A stretch of DNA of 64,000 bases from Verrucomicrobiia bacterium (lineage in GTDB: Bacteria; Verrucomicrobiota; Verrucomicrobiia; Limisphaerales; Pedosphaeraceae). Shown here one piece after another: positions 36,569-47,300 of the stretch. The translations under genes and the position numbers were made by a program. Under the pieces are notes generated by a model. It saw nothing but the letters and a program-made list of their open reading frames with translations, was not told the DNA's origin and did no database searches. The DNA is taken from assembly GCA_036268055.1 (NCBI GenBank), contig DATAUW010000017.1, positions 124,001 through 188,000 on the forward strand, read 5' to 3'. The stretch's first letter is position 1; the number at the start of each line of letters is the position of its first letter.

Positions 36569-38689
36569 ATGCGGAAAATATCCTTCACCTCGGTGTCGCG
36601 GCTGGTTGCGCTGATTCTGCTCGTGACGCTGGTGTGGTGCGTTGCGCGTGACCGCATGTCGGCAGAGAACTGGCGCGTTCCGGTGGATTATTTCGGCGAC
36701 TCGCCGCAAGTTTTGGGTTGGATAAAAGCTGCTTCTGAGGGTGATTATATTCCGTTCGGGCCCGCCACGATCACCCGGTTAAATGCGCCGTATCATGCCG
36801 ATTGGAATGATTTTCCCATGTACGAACGCGCGCTCATTTTCGCTCTTGGGCTCGTGGCCAAAGCGGTGGGAATTTTCACGGCGGGGACGGTTAGTGTTTT
36901 ATTGGGGCACATTCTCTCCGCCGTTTCATTTTATCTTTGCTGCCGTTTTTTAAAGCATTCCAAAATCTGGTCGTTCGTCGGCGCCGCGCTTTTCTCATTT
37001 ACCTATTATCATTTTTGGCGGGGGCTGGGGCATTTGCTATTGGCGTATTCCTACACCTTGCCGTGGGCGATGCTGAGTTGCTGGATGATCGTTTCGAGCA
37101 AACGGCTCCGCATGGGAAATTCGCTGGCCTGGATATGTTTCATCACGGCATTCGTGATGGGCGTAAGCAATCCCTACAATCTGAACATCTATGTTCAGTT
37201 GCTTGGCTTTAGTGTCCTGATCGAGTATCTCCGGCGGGGGCGAACGGAAAATATAAAGGTGGGATTGGTGTCCGTAGCCATAGCGGGCGGCGCGTTCATC
37301 GCGATCAATTCCGGCACGCTGCTGTATCACTTTCTCCACGGGCAAAATCCCGCCGCCATGGACCGCCATTATTTCGAGGCGGAATTGTACGCCTTGAAGC
37401 CGATGGAATTTTTTATTCCCCCGCCCACGCATAACATCGCCGCGCTGGCAGAAATTGGAAATTTTTATAGGGCTTCGGCCTATCTTAAAGGCGAAATCTT
37501 TTCACCTTATTTGGGGATCATCGGCATTGTGGGCCTGATCTGGCTATTCACGGAAACTTTTATTGCGCTGGCGCGGAATCTGAAGTCGTCCAAGCCGTTT
37601 CCGCCGTATGCGGTGCAAACGGTATGGATCATTTTCTACTCGGTGGTCGGCGGGATTAATTGTGTCATCTCGCTTTGTGGCATCCAGCTTTTTCGCGGCA
37701 CGAACCGTTACAGCATTTTTATCTCGACGATTATTTTGATGTTCCTTGTGGCTCGAATGTCGGCATTAAGCCGGAAGTGGTCGCAGGGAGCAAATATCGT
37801 TTTTGCGGGCCTGGCTTTGCTAATTGGAATTTTTGACCAGGTGCCGCGTCCGACGGCGCCGGAAGACACGATTCATATCGAGAAAGTCGTGGAAGCGGAC
37901 AAAAATTTTGGGCGTCAAATGGAGGCAAAACTTCCGCCGCGTTCGATGGTCTTCCAGCTTCCCGTAATGAGTTTTCCCGCCGCCGGTCCGGTGCTTGAAG
38001 TTCAAGGACATGACATGTTGCGTCCTTATCTGGCGACAAGCACACTTCGGTTTTCGTTTGGCGCCATACGCGGACGCAACCGTGAAGCGTGGCAGTGGGA
38101 AGTTGAAAAGATGCCAGCAGCGGAAATGATCAGCACTTTGGAACGCTATGGCTTTGGCGCCATTTACATCAATCGCCGGGGCTACGCGGATCAAGGCGAA
38201 GGGTTGCTCCACCAATTTGCCGCCGCCGGACGCGCTCAAATCATCGAGGATGATATTCACGAACAGGTTTGCGTCGTTTTGAAGCCGTCTCTCACTCCTG
38301 AATTTCCGCATACGGATGACCGGGCGCAGATTTTGTTTAAGAAAGGGTGGGCGGTGAAAGAGTTCAGTCCGATTGACGCCCGGGAATGGACCGGCGGCGA
38401 TGCCACGCTTACCTTTTTCAGCGAGGCACACCAAGCCGCCAGTTACAGGCTAACATGTGTTATCGGCAGCATCGCGCCACGACACGTGAGCATGGTGATG
38501 AACGGACGGGAACTTTGGAGTTCGGACATTGACGCAGGCCAGGGTGCGCCTGTGGATATAAGCGTCGTGGGTCATCACGGCAACAATACAATCGAGTTAA
38601 AAACGGACGCACCCGCTAGCCGTGTCAAAGAAGCTCCATTGCCGCTCGCCTTCACGATCGTCAATTTGCAGATAACCCGGCAGCCATAA
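36569..38689 (+). CDS. Polytopic membrane protein, GT-C/YfhO-like
   Basis: 706 residues from the ATG at 36569 (a TTG three bases earlier is in frame). The N-terminal 430 residues contain about ten membrane helices with acidic residues in the first outer loop (YFGDSPQVLGWI and HADWNDFP), the pattern of GT-C glycosyltransferases that use lipid-linked sugars on the periplasmic side. The C-terminal 270 residues form a soluble domain. It lies 105 bp upstream of the CDP-sugar operon on the same strand, and together with the 912-residue protein at 50618 it brackets the polysaccharide genes. It is likely a sugar transferase or membrane glycan-modifying protein; direct family assignment is uncertain. 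Confidence 0.7.
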   Translation: MRKISFTSVSRLVALILLVTLVWCVARDRMSAENWRVPVDYFGDSPQVLGWIKAASEGDYIPFGPATITRLNAPYHADWNDFPMYERALIFALGLVAKAVGIFTAGTVSVLLGHILSAVSFYLCCRFLKHSKIWSFVGAALFSFTYYHFWRGLGHLLLAYSYTLPWAMLSCWMIVSSKRLRMGNSLAWICFITAFVMGVSNPYNLNIYVQLLGFSVLIEYLRRGRTENIKVGLVSVAIAGGAFIAINSGTLLYHFLHGQNPAAMDRHYFEAELYALKPMEFFIPPPTHNIAALAEIGNFYRASAYLKGEIFSPYLGIIGIVGLIWLFTETFIALARNLKSSKPFPPYAVQTVWIIFYSVVGGINCVISLCGIQLFRGTNRYSIFISTIILMFLVARMSALSRKWSQGANIVFAGLALLIGIFDQVPRPTAPEDTIHIEKVVEADKNFGRQMEAKLPPRSMVFQLPVMSFPAAGPVLEVQGHDMLRPYLATSTLRFSFGAIRGRNREAWQWEVEKMPAAEMISTLERYGFGAIYINRRGYADQGEGLLHQFAAAGRAQIIEDDIHEQVCVVLKPSLTPEFPHTDDRAQILFKKGWAVKEFSPIDAREWTGGDATLTFFSEAHQAASYRLTCVIGSIAPRHVSMVMNGRELWSSDIDAGQGAPVDISVVGHHGNNTIELKTDAPASRVKEAPLPLAFTIVNLQITRQP

Positions 38690-38794
38690 CGCGTCGGCTG
38701 GCCTAGTGTGTTTTTCCAGCCATTTAACCGCGATTGGGATTGATTCCAGCGCCGCACTCTTCTAGCCTTAACCTGTCCATTTATAGAAGCGAAT

Positions 38795-39568
38795 ATGAAA
38801 GTTGTTATCTTATGCGGTGGTTTGGGAACGCGGTTGCGTGAGGAAACGGAATTTCGCCCCAAGCCGATGGTGCCGGTCGGCGAGCGGCCGATTCTCTGGC
38901 ATATCATGAAAATTTATGCCCACTTCGGGTATAAAGAATTCATCCTGTGCCTCGGTTATAAGGGCGATATCATCAAGGATTATTTTCGCAATTATCAATG
39001 GAACACCAGCGACGTCACGCTCAAGCTGGGTGCGCGTCCGCAGATCAAATATCATAATCAGCACGCCGAGGAAGATTGGTCGGTCACGCTGGTTGACACT
39101 GGTCAGACCACCCAAACCGGCGGACGCCTCAAGCGCGTCCTGCCGTATATCAATGGCGACACGTTTTTGCTGACTTACGGCGATGGCTTGATCAATAGCG
39201 ACATCAACAAGTCGGTCGCGTTTCATAAAAAGGCCGGCAAGATCGCGACGCTCACCGCCGTTCAACCCGCGAGCCGCTTCGGCGATTTGTCCATCAAGGG
39301 AAATCTCGTCACGGAGTTTCGCGAGAAGGCAGCGCGCCAGGCGAATTTCATCAACGGTGGATTTTTCGTGATGGACAAGCGCATCAGCAAATATTTGACG
39401 GATGACAAATGCGTCCTCGAACAGGGCCCGCTGAACACACTGGCTGACGCAGGCCAGATGGCGGCCTATACGCACAGTGGGTTCTGGCAGTGCATGGACA
39501 CTTATCGCGAGCAGCAGTTACTCACGGAGATGTGGAACTCCGGCAATGCTCCCTGGAAAATCTGGTAA
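38795..39568 (+). CDS. rfbF: Glucose-1-phosphate cytidylyltransferase
   Basis: 257 residues. It makes CDP-glucose from CTP and glucose 1-phosphate, the first step to CDP-linked deoxysugars. The nucleotidyltransferase signature CGGLGTRLREET, the RPKPMVPVG lysine segment, then FILCLGYKGDIIKDYF and the metal-site LTYGDGLINSDI are typical of RfbF/DdhA. It opens a five-gene run in which the next gene starts one base after this stop (TAAaATG). Confidence 0.95.
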   Translation: MKVVILCGGLGTRLREETEFRPKPMVPVGERPILWHIMKIYAHFGYKEFILCLGYKGDIIKDYFRNYQWNTSDVTLKLGARPQIKYHNQHAEEDWSVTLVDTGQTTQTGGRLKRVLPYINGDTFLLTYGDGLINSDINKSVAFHKKAGKIATLTAVQPASRFGDLSIKGNLVTEFREKAARQANFINGGFFVMDKRISKYLTDDKCVLEQGPLNTLADAGQMAAYTHSGFWQCMDTYREQQLLTEMWNSGNAPWKIW

Positions 39569-39569
39569 A

Positions 39570-40667
39570 ATGTTTAACGGCTTTTACCACGGCAAACGCA
39601 TTCTGGTCACCGGCCACACGGGTTTCAAAGGCGGCTGGCTTTCCCTGTGGCTCAAGCAGCTTGGCGCGGAAGTCTGGGGCCTGAGCCTGCCTGCGCCGAC
39701 GCAGCCCAGCCTGCACGAAATCATTTCGCCAAGCGTCTTCGCCGGGGAAATCATCTGCGACATTCGCAACCTGGAATCGCTCGCCGCCGCCGTCAAAAAA
39801 ATCCAGCCTGAAGTCATTTTTCATCTTGCGGCACAACCGATCGTTCGCCTTTCCTATGCCGAGCCGCTGGCGACCTTTCAGACCAACGCGCTCGGCACGG
39901 CCAATCTTCTCGAAGCCGTCCGCCAATGCGAATTGCCCTGCGCGGTGATTGTCATCACCAGCGACAAATGCTACGAGAATCGTGAATGGGAATTTGCCTA
40001 TCGCGAAAACGATCCGCTCGGTGGACATGATGTTTATTCGATGAGCAAGGCGGCGACCGAACTTGTCGCGCAATCGTGGAATCGCTCGTTCTTTTTGCCG
40101 AACGCGAAGCTTGGGCCGGTCGTCACCGCGCGCGCGGGCAATGTCATCGGCGGCGGAGATTACGCGCTCGATCGCATTCTGCCGGATTGCATCCGCTCGC
40201 TGATCGAGAAGAAACCGATCCTTGTTCGTAATCCTTCGGCGGTGCGTCCGTGGCAGCACGTTCTCGAATGTCTCAGCGGTTATTTGTGGCTCGCCGCTTT
40301 GCTGACGCGCGCGGGGAAATCCTCGAAGCTCGCGACGGCGTTTAATTTCGGCCCGGAAAATTCCGCGCGCCAGCCAGTGCGCAAATTGGTCGAGGAAGTT
40401 TTGTCGGTGTGGCCGGGCGAATGGATTGATGGCTCGAATCCGAATAGCGTTCACGAAGCCACGCTACTGACACTCTCGATTGAAAAAGCGAGCGCGTTGT
40501 TGCAATGGACGCCAGCTTGGGATTTCAAAGAAGCCGTGGACCGGTCGGTCGAATGGTATCGCCAGCGTCACGCGGCGAAAAATCCTGATATGTTGCAATT
40601 CAGCGCGGCGCAGATCGAGGCTTACACCGAATCCGCGCGCCGCAAAAAATCCGCGTGGGCGAATTAA
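39570..40667 (+). CDS. rfbG: CDP-glucose 4,6-dehydratase
   Basis: 365 residues from the ATG at 39570; an upstream open stretch inside rfbF is not coding. The enzyme converts CDP-glucose to CDP-4-keto-6-deoxyglucose with bound NAD. It is an extended SDR: the NAD motif VTGHTGFKGGW is close to the start, YSMSK provides the catalytic Tyr-x3-Lys, and ITSDKCYEN gives the acid/base region. It is followed after one base by the methyltransferase gene. The absence of rfbH (the 3-dehydratase) next to it means the usual 3,6-dideoxyhexose branch is not encoded here. Confidence 0.95.
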   Translation: MFNGFYHGKRILVTGHTGFKGGWLSLWLKQLGAEVWGLSLPAPTQPSLHEIISPSVFAGEIICDIRNLESLAAAVKKIQPEVIFHLAAQPIVRLSYAEPLATFQTNALGTANLLEAVRQCELPCAVIVITSDKCYENREWEFAYRENDPLGGHDVYSMSKAATELVAQSWNRSFFLPNAKLGPVVTARAGNVIGGGDYALDRILPDCIRSLIEKKPILVRNPSAVRPWQHVLECLSGYLWLAALLTRAGKSSKLATAFNFGPENSARQPVRKLVEEVLSVWPGEWIDGSNPNSVHEATLLTLSIEKASALLQWTPAWDFKEAVDRSVEWYRQRHAAKNPDMLQFSAAQIEAYTESARRKKSAWAN

Positions 40668-40668
40668 C

Positions 40669-41898
40669 ATGAGTTTTCATTTTCAATGCCGCTCCTGCCA
40701 AAGCACGCACGGCAAACTGATTCTCGATCTGGGCATCCAGCCGCTTGCGAACAATTTGCTGCGCCCGGAAGACCTCTCGCGTCCCGAGCCGCGCTTTCCG
40801 TTGCGGCTGGCGGTGTGCGAGAGTTGCTGGCTGTTGCAGATCGTGGATCTCGTGCCGCCGGTGCAACTGTTTTCCGAGTATCTTTATTTTTCCTCCTTTT
40901 CGGATTTAATGCTGCGCCATGCGAAGCAAGCGGCGGAGCGATACGTGAAGGAATTTGATTTGGGCGCGAACAGTCTCGTCACTGAAATCGCCAGCAACGA
41001 CGGCTATTTTCTGCAATATTTCAAAGCGGCGGGCGTGCCATCGCTGGGCATCGAACCTGCCGAAAACATCGCGAAGGTCGCGCGCGAAAAAGGCATCGAA
41101 ACGCTCGTCGAATTTTTTACGAAACAACTCGCAGCCAAGCTTGCGGCTTCGCAACGCCAGGCGGATTTGATTCTGGGCAATAATGTTTTTGCGCACGCGC
41201 CGGACACGAACGATTTTGTCGCCGGCCTTGCCGCGGCGTTGAAACCGAAGGGCCGGATCATCCTGGAATTTCCCTACGCGGCGGATTTCGTGGAGAAGAC
41301 GGAATTCGATACGATTTATCACGAGCACGTTTTTTATTTCAGCGCGATCGCGTTGAAACCGCTGTTTGAACGGCATGGTCTCACAATTTTTCATGTCGAG
41401 CGTTTGACGATTCATGGCGGGTCGCTGCGGCTTTTTGCGTGCCATGCGGGAGCGCATCCGATTCGCGCGTCTTTGAATGCACTACTCGCGGAAGAAACCA
41501 AGAAGGGTATGCCGTCGCTCGCGTGGTACGAGGGTTTCACCGAAAAAGTGCTGGAGATAAAAAAGTCTCTATGTGAATTGCTGGCGGATTTGAAGCGGCA
41601 GAAAAAGACCATCGCCGCTTATGGCGCGTCGGCCAAAGGTAGCACACTATTGAATTTTTTTGGACTTGATCATCAGATTCTGGATTTCGCCGCCGACCGC
41701 AGCACTTACAAGCAGGGCCGCCTGACTCCGGGGACGCACATTCCCATCGTTGCGCCGGAAAAGCTTTTGGAGCAGCAGCCGGATTATACGTTGCTGCTGA
41801 CGTGGAATTTTGCGGACGAAATTCTTGATCAGCAAAAGGCGTATCGCGAACGCGGCGGCAAGTTCATCATTCCGATTCCGAAAGTCACGGTCGTGTGA
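40669..41898 (+). CDS. Sugar C-methyltransferase (TylC3/NovU type)
   Basis: 409 residues from the ATG at 40669. The N-terminal zinc site (CRSCQSTHG with later CESCW), the SAM-binding EIASNDGYFLQYF, the active-site segment TIYHEHVFYFS and a C-terminal Rossmann-like domain (AAYGASAKGSTLLNFF) are the three parts of nucleotide-sugar C-methyltransferases. They add a methyl branch at C3 or C5 next to a keto group. The substrate here is presumably CDP-4-keto-6-deoxyglucose from RfbG. Start and stop are each one base from the neighbouring genes, so all are translated together. Position of methylation is inferred. Confidence 0.9.
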   Translation: MSFHFQCRSCQSTHGKLILDLGIQPLANNLLRPEDLSRPEPRFPLRLAVCESCWLLQIVDLVPPVQLFSEYLYFSSFSDLMLRHAKQAAERYVKEFDLGANSLVTEIASNDGYFLQYFKAAGVPSLGIEPAENIAKVAREKGIETLVEFFTKQLAAKLAASQRQADLILGNNVFAHAPDTNDFVAGLAAALKPKGRIILEFPYAADFVEKTEFDTIYHEHVFYFSAIALKPLFERHGLTIFHVERLTIHGGSLRLFACHAGAHPIRASLNALLAEETKKGMPSLAWYEGFTEKVLEIKKSLCELLADLKRQKKTIAAYGASAKGSTLLNFFGLDHQILDFAADRSTYKQGRLTPGTHIPIVAPEKLLEQQPDYTLLLTWNFADEILDQQKAYRERGGKFIIPIPKVTVV

Positions 41899-41899
41899 A

Positions 41900-42436
41900 A
41901 TGAAATTTTCGCGCACAACCCTCGAAGGTCTTTGGCTGATTGAGTTGGAGTTGCGCGAGGATGAACGCGGTTTTTTGGCGCGGACTTATTGCGAAAACGA
42001 ATTCGCCGCGCTTGGCCTAAACACGCGCTGGCCGCAATGCAACCTTACCCGCACGAATACGCGCGGCATGCTGCGGGGCATGCACTTTCAAGCTGAGCCC
42101 AAACCGGAAATCAAATTGATCCGCTGCTGCGCCGGCGCGATTTTCGACGTGCTCGTGGATGTGCGCCGCGGTTCCCCGACGTTTGGAAGATGGGAGGGAT
42201 TCGAATTGACCGGCGAAAATCGCCGCACACTTTATGTGCCCGGCGGTTTCGCGCACGGCTTTCAATGCCTCGCGGATGGCTGCGAAGTTTTTTACCAGAT
42301 GTCTGAATTCTACGTGCTTGAATTCGCGCGTGGCCTTCGCTGGAACGATCCCCAGGTGAACATAAAATGGCCAGTCGCGAACCCGATGCTTTCCGTGCGC
42401 GACCAAAATCTCCCGCTGCTCTCGGCTCTCGCGTGA
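41900..42436 (+). CDS. rfbC: Nucleotide-sugar 3,5-epimerase (RfbC-like)
   Basis: 178 residues from the ATG at 41900. A cupin-fold epimerase of the RfbC family: RGMLRGMHFQAEP holds the catalytic His, IFDVLVDVRRGSPTFG and YVPGGFAHGFQ are core strands, and the Tyr in VFYQMSEFY completes the usual set. dTDP-4-keto-6-deoxyglucose is the textbook substrate, but the CDP-sugar genes suggest a CDP-4-keto sugar here. Its stop overlaps the start of the next gene (GTGA). It could epimerise C3, C5 or both after methylation. Confidence 0.88.
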   Translation: MKFSRTTLEGLWLIELELREDERGFLARTYCENEFAALGLNTRWPQCNLTRTNTRGMLRGMHFQAEPKPEIKLIRCCAGAIFDVLVDVRRGSPTFGRWEGFELTGENRRTLYVPGGFAHGFQCLADGCEVFYQMSEFYVLEFARGLRWNDPQVNIKWPVANPMLSVRDQNLPLLSALA

Positions 42437-43326
42437 AAATTCTGCTCACTGGCGCCACGGGATTCATTGGCTCGAATTTTGCGCGAGCGGCGATTGCGCG
42501 CGGGCATCAAATCGCGGGGCTGATCACGCCGGGCCGCGCGATTCCCGCGGACCTGGATGCGAATAAAAACTTTACCTGGTTGCGCGGAACTTTGGACGAT
42601 GCGCCGTGGCGGGACATCGCGAGTTTTCACGCGGATACCTGCGTTCACTCGGCGTGGATAACGACACCAGGCGTTTACTTGGAGTCGCCGGAAAACTTTC
42701 GTTTTCTCGAAAGCAGCTTGGATTTTCTCCGGCGCGCCCGCGAATGCAACATCCGGCACGTTGTCGGTATTGGAACCTGCATCGAATACAAAATCAGTCA
42801 CAAAAAGCTTTCCGAAGATACTACGCCGCTCGCGCCCGCGACGACTTATGCCCGCTGCAAAAATGATTTGCGAATCGCGCTCGAAGCCGAGGCCGCCGCG
42901 AACAATGATTCGCTCTGCTGGGCGCGGGTATTTTATCCTTACGGTCCGGGCGAACATCCATCGCGCCTGTGCAGCTCCATCATCCACAAACTTTCGCATA
43001 AGGAAAAAATCGTCCTTAAAACGCCCGGCAGCACCAAGGATTACATCTACATAGACGATCTCGCGACGGCGTTACTGGCGGTCGTCGAAAAGAAGCTCCA
43101 CGGGCCGATCAATCTTGGAACTGGCATCGGCATCAGCGTGCGCGAAATCGCCCGAGGCATCGCCGAGTTGCTCGATAAGCCCGCGCTGGTCGAAGAACTC
43201 GGTCCGCCGGAGATGGATCCACTCGGCTATGTGGTGGCGGATGCGAGCAAGCTGCACGCGCTTGGGTGGCGTCCGGCGTTTGGGTTGGAACGGGGACTTA
43301 AAGCACTCGTGTTAGCGCGAAAGTGA
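42433..43326 (+). CDS. NAD-dependent epimerase/dehydratase (extended SDR), probable 4-ketoreductase
   Basis: 297 residues from the GTG at 42433, which shares four bases with the rfbC stop. It has the NAD motif LLTGATGFIGSNF, YARCK as the Tyr-x3-Lys pair, ARVFYPYGPGEHPSRL and YIYIDDLATALL. As the last gene of the CDP-sugar run it most likely reduces the 4-keto group to give the finished sugar, as RmlD-like or Tyv-like enzymes do. The extended SDR family also includes epimerases, so the exact reaction is inferred. Confidence 0.88.
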   Translation: MKILLTGATGFIGSNFARAAIARGHQIAGLITPGRAIPADLDANKNFTWLRGTLDDAPWRDIASFHADTCVHSAWITTPGVYLESPENFRFLESSLDFLRRARECNIRHVVGIGTCIEYKISHKKLSEDTTPLAPATTYARCKNDLRIALEAEAAANNDSLCWARVFYPYGPGEHPSRLCSSIIHKLSHKEKIVLKTPGSTKDYIYIDDLATALLAVVEKKLHGPINLGTGIGISVREIARGIAELLDKPALVEELGPPEMDPLGYVVADASKLHALGWRPAFGLERGLKALVLARK

Positions 43327-43406
43327 TTTGTTTGATAACGGAATTTCCCGTTTGAACTTGCAAAAAAATCTTGGTTCATTCAGTATGGAGTGAATTAAGG
43401 AAGAAC

Positions 43407-44213
43407 ATGTTTTCAGGCCTTGGAACACGAAACGCACACGAGAAAGAAATCGGGAATGGGGGGTTCACGCTTATAGAGTTGCTGGTAGTTATTGCTATCA
43501 TAGCTATTCTCGCGGGCTTGTTACTCCCGGTATTGGCGCAGGCAAAAAGCAAAGGGCGAGAGATTACCTGCCTTAACAACGTAAAGCAGTTACAAGTAGC
43601 CTGGACTCTTTATATCACTGACAATAGTGACGCCTTGCCTGAGAACAAGTCTTCCGGGGCGGGGACATTGGGCGTGGGCGGACCTCCGGGCACATGGGTA
43701 CTGGGAAACGCGAAATCCAGCGCGGTCATCACCAATTTACAAAGCGGCACGCTATATCCCTATACTCCCAACATCGGGGTTTATCATTGTCCTTCAGATT
43801 TATCCACGGTGGTTAATCCGGCTACGGGCGCCAATACGAGCGTGGCACGCATCCGCAGCTATGCGATGAGCGCTTTTCTGAATGGGCTGATCACCGCCGA
43901 CCTTCCCGCCGTGGTCACAAAGTTTCAGCAGATCCGCCCGGATACGTCGCAGGTGTTTGTATTTCTTGATGAGAGTGAAGGCAGCATAGACGATGGGTAT
44001 TTTTTTACTTATCGCAGCCCGAATAATTCGTGGGTGAATCTTCCGGCAAATCGGCATAATCAAGGCGGCAATTTTTCTTTTGCGGACGGCCATTGTGAAT
44101 TATGGAAATGGCGTTATCCAAAAATTTTTATCAATATTGGGCAAACCGCCGCGAACCAGGCTGACATCATGGACTTGCGCCGGGTGCAGGCAGCTTTCGC
44201 GGATCCGCCATGA
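43407..44213 (+). CDS. Prepilin-type protein with H-x9-DG motif
   Basis: 268 residues from the ATG at 43407, chosen because AAGGAAG (43397-43403) is well placed; a TTG at 43371 is in frame. [10 protein letters not shown] and a hydrophobic helix form the prepilin signal, [12 protein letters not shown] follows, and the C-terminal [12 protein letters not shown] is an exact H-x9-DG. It is the third such gene in the window. It lies 80 bp after the sugar operon but has its own leader. Like the others it is likely exported and processed; it may belong to the surface layer rather than a pilus. Confidence 0.85.
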   Translation: MFSGLGTRNAHEKEIGNGGFTLIELLVVIAIIAILAGLLLPVLAQAKSKGREITCLNNVKQLQVAWTLYITDNSDALPENKSSGAGTLGVGGPPGTWVLGNAKSSAVITNLQSGTLYPYTPNIGVYHCPSDLSTVVNPATGANTSVARIRSYAMSAFLNGLITADLPAVVTKFQQIRPDTSQVFVFLDESEGSIDDGYFFTYRSPNNSWVNLPANRHNQGGNFSFADGHCELWKWRYPKIFINIGQTAANQADIMDLRRVQAAFADPP

Positions 44214-44330
44214 TGACTCAATAAAGCTAACGCCTGGTTGATTCTGGTTGCGGCAAATCCTTGATGCGCTAACATCGCCATACTCCTTTTTGTGTCTAAA
44301 GGGACTAAATAATTTTATCATCAATATTTC

Positions 44331-47300
44331 ATGATCACTTGTATTTTGGAGAGACGAATCGGACGCCGCTTATTAATTCCGGTTCTTTTTTTGGTGCTGA
44401 CAATGCTTGCGGTTTCTGGAGAAGTTTCGCGGGGGCAGAATTGCGCGCCCATACCCAGCGGAATTGTTAGTTGGTGGTCGGCCGAAGGTGACGCGACAGA
44501 TCGAATCGGCGGCGATACTGGCACATTGGGAGGCGATGTGACGTTTGGATCTGGCGAGGTCGGGCAGACATTCGTTTTTGATGGCATGAATAGCTATGTT
44601 GACCTGGGCAGTCCGACCAATCTTGAATTGCAGGACTTCACTATTGAGGGCTGGATTCAGCGGTATGATCCTGCGCAGGCATCGCTGAATGGCTCGTATG
44701 GAGTGATTTTTTCCTGGGGACAGAATGGGTATGGTGTTGGCTTGTGGAATGACGGGCGATTGTTCCTAACCAAGGCCTTTGTGGGGAATCAGGATTTCTT
44801 CGTTGGACTGACGGACACCAGCCAGTTTCATCACGTAGCAATCACGAAATCCGGAACTACCATCATTGCCTATCTCGATGGCGTTGCTTTTACGGCGCCG
44901 CCTTTTACGGCCACCTTCACGTTTGAAACGTCGGTGTCCATAGGTGCGGGCGGCGTTGCGCATGACAGCCCTTTCTATGGCGCGATTGATGAACTCTCGG
45001 TTTACAATCGCGCGCTTTCGTCGGATGAGATAGAGGCGATTTACGTGGCCGGTTCAGTCGGAAAGTGTGATTCGGGTGATCCAATCATTACAACTCAGCC
45101 CAAAAGCCAAAGTGTTCTTTCCGGAGAAACGGTGACGTTCAATGTCTCGGCGCTGGGAAACCAGCCTTTGATATATCAATGGTATTTCAATGATACGAAC
45201 ATAATAGGTGCGACAAACTCTATTTTGGTTTTGACGAATGTGCAGCTTGCGCAGGCGGGAAAATATTCGGTAGTAGTCGCCAACACCGGAAACCCGGCTT
45301 TGAGTGATACCGCCGTTTTGACCGTCCTGCCGCCTCCTCCGTGTATGGCGGCGACTTCCAATGTCATCAGTTGGTGGCCGGGAGAAAGCAATGGCATGGA
45401 TAATTTTGGCGGCGCGAACGGTTTTTTGACTAATGGCATGGCTTTTACCAATGCGGAAGTAGGAAATGGCTTTCTTTGCAACGGAAGCAATTCAGCCGTT
45501 CAGTTGGGCAATCCGGTGAATCTGCAATTACAGAATTTTACCGTTGAGGCCTGGGTCAAGAGATTTAGCTCTACCGCAAGTTCGTTGGTGACGCCCAATG
45601 CTTCCATCATTTCGTATGGGACCGGCGGCTGGGGTTTTGGCGTTTGGAACGACGGTCGGCTATTACTTACCAGGGCAGGGGTTAATAATATAGATGGATT
45701 CGTTGGCTTTACCGATACGAGCGCGTTCCATCATATCGCGGTTACGAAATCCAATACGACGGTCGTCTTCTATTACGATGGCAAGCCATTTCCGGTGGGA
45801 GCCTATTCGTCCGTCTTTACTTTCACGACAAACATAGCCATTGGCGCTGAAGGGGACAATTACGGCACTGGATTTTATGGCATCATTGACGAATTGACGG
45901 TTTATAACCGTGCGCTTTCCACCACTGAAATCACGAACATCTTTAATGCCGGCCGGGGTGGCAAATGTTATAGTCCGTTTTCACCCAGCATCGCCATACA
46001 GCCGATCAGCCAAACGGTTGCTATCGGAGGCAGTGCTACGTTTACGGTGGGAGCGATCGGGGCGTCCGATTTAAGTTATCAATGGATGTCAAACCAAACG
46101 ACCATCATCGGGGCGACCAATTCTTCGCTGACGGTAACAAATGTACAACCGACTGCGGGAATTTCCTATTCGGTACAGGTAAGCAATTCTCTGGGACAGG
46201 TGTTAAGTAGTAATGCTGTTCTCTCGGTAAGTCCAGTCGTTCAAATTATTTCGACTACTGTGGACGGCGGTTCGGCAGTTGTCCCCATCAATATTCTCGC
46301 GGGAGGAAATGAGAATTCGCTTCAATTCAGTGTGAGTTACGCTACCAATTTACTGACTTACACCGGAGCAATGCTCGGCAGTAACGATATTTCGGGTTCT
46401 ATTCTGGCCATCACGAACCAACTTCCCAGCGGTCGCGTGGGTATTTTTATTTTATTACCAGGTACCAATACGCTTTCGCCGGGGACCCAACAGGTCGCGC
46501 GCATCCTGTTTAACGCCTCCGCCCGGACGAACACCGTTTCGACGGCCATCAGTTTTGGTGACGCACCCGCTCCGCGGCAAATTGCAGACAGCCAGGGTAT
46601 AAGCATTCCGGCTACCTATAGCAATGCAACAGTGATTATTCCGACTCTTGGTTTTGAGGGTGATCTCGCGCCCCGGACAAATGGAGATTCCATATTCGCG
46701 ATTGCGGATTGGCAACAAGTCGGACGATTTGTGGCAGGCCTGGATTTTCCCACCAACAACAATGAATTTCAAAGGGCGGACACGGCACCGAGATCGTCCC
46801 TGGGCAATGGATTGCTGACCGTGGCGGATTGGGTGCAAACTTTGCGATACGTTACTGGTGCAGATTCGATGTCGCAAGGTGGAGGCCCCACAAAAAGTGC
46901 GGCGGTTACGAATCCCGTGCCATCGGGGGCGCGCATTTTGTCCGCGAGCACGAGTACCGTTTCGGCGGGGCAATCATGCCAGATTTCAGTGCAGTTGAAT
47001 TCACAGGGCAATGAGGATGCCATTGGTTATAGCATCGCCTTCGATCCAACGACGCTTAGCTTTACCAGCGCCACCGCAGGCAGCGGCGCGGCGAGCGCAA
47101 CTCTTTTGGTGAATACGACTCGCGCGACGAATGGGGTCATTGGAATCGCTCTTGAGCTTCCATTCCTGGCTACTTTTCCCCCCGGAGTGCAGGAGGTAAC
47201 CAAACTCAACTTCATGGCCATGCCTAATGCCGGTGGGAACACGACCTTTTCATTCACCAATCAACCGGTCTTGCTGGATACCGCCGACGCAAATGCCACG

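Noticed and set aside
38700-38730. GGCTGG/CCAGCC hairpin after the GT-C-like gene
   Set aside because: Loop is 14 nt and no T tract follows the stem, so it is not a convincing terminator.
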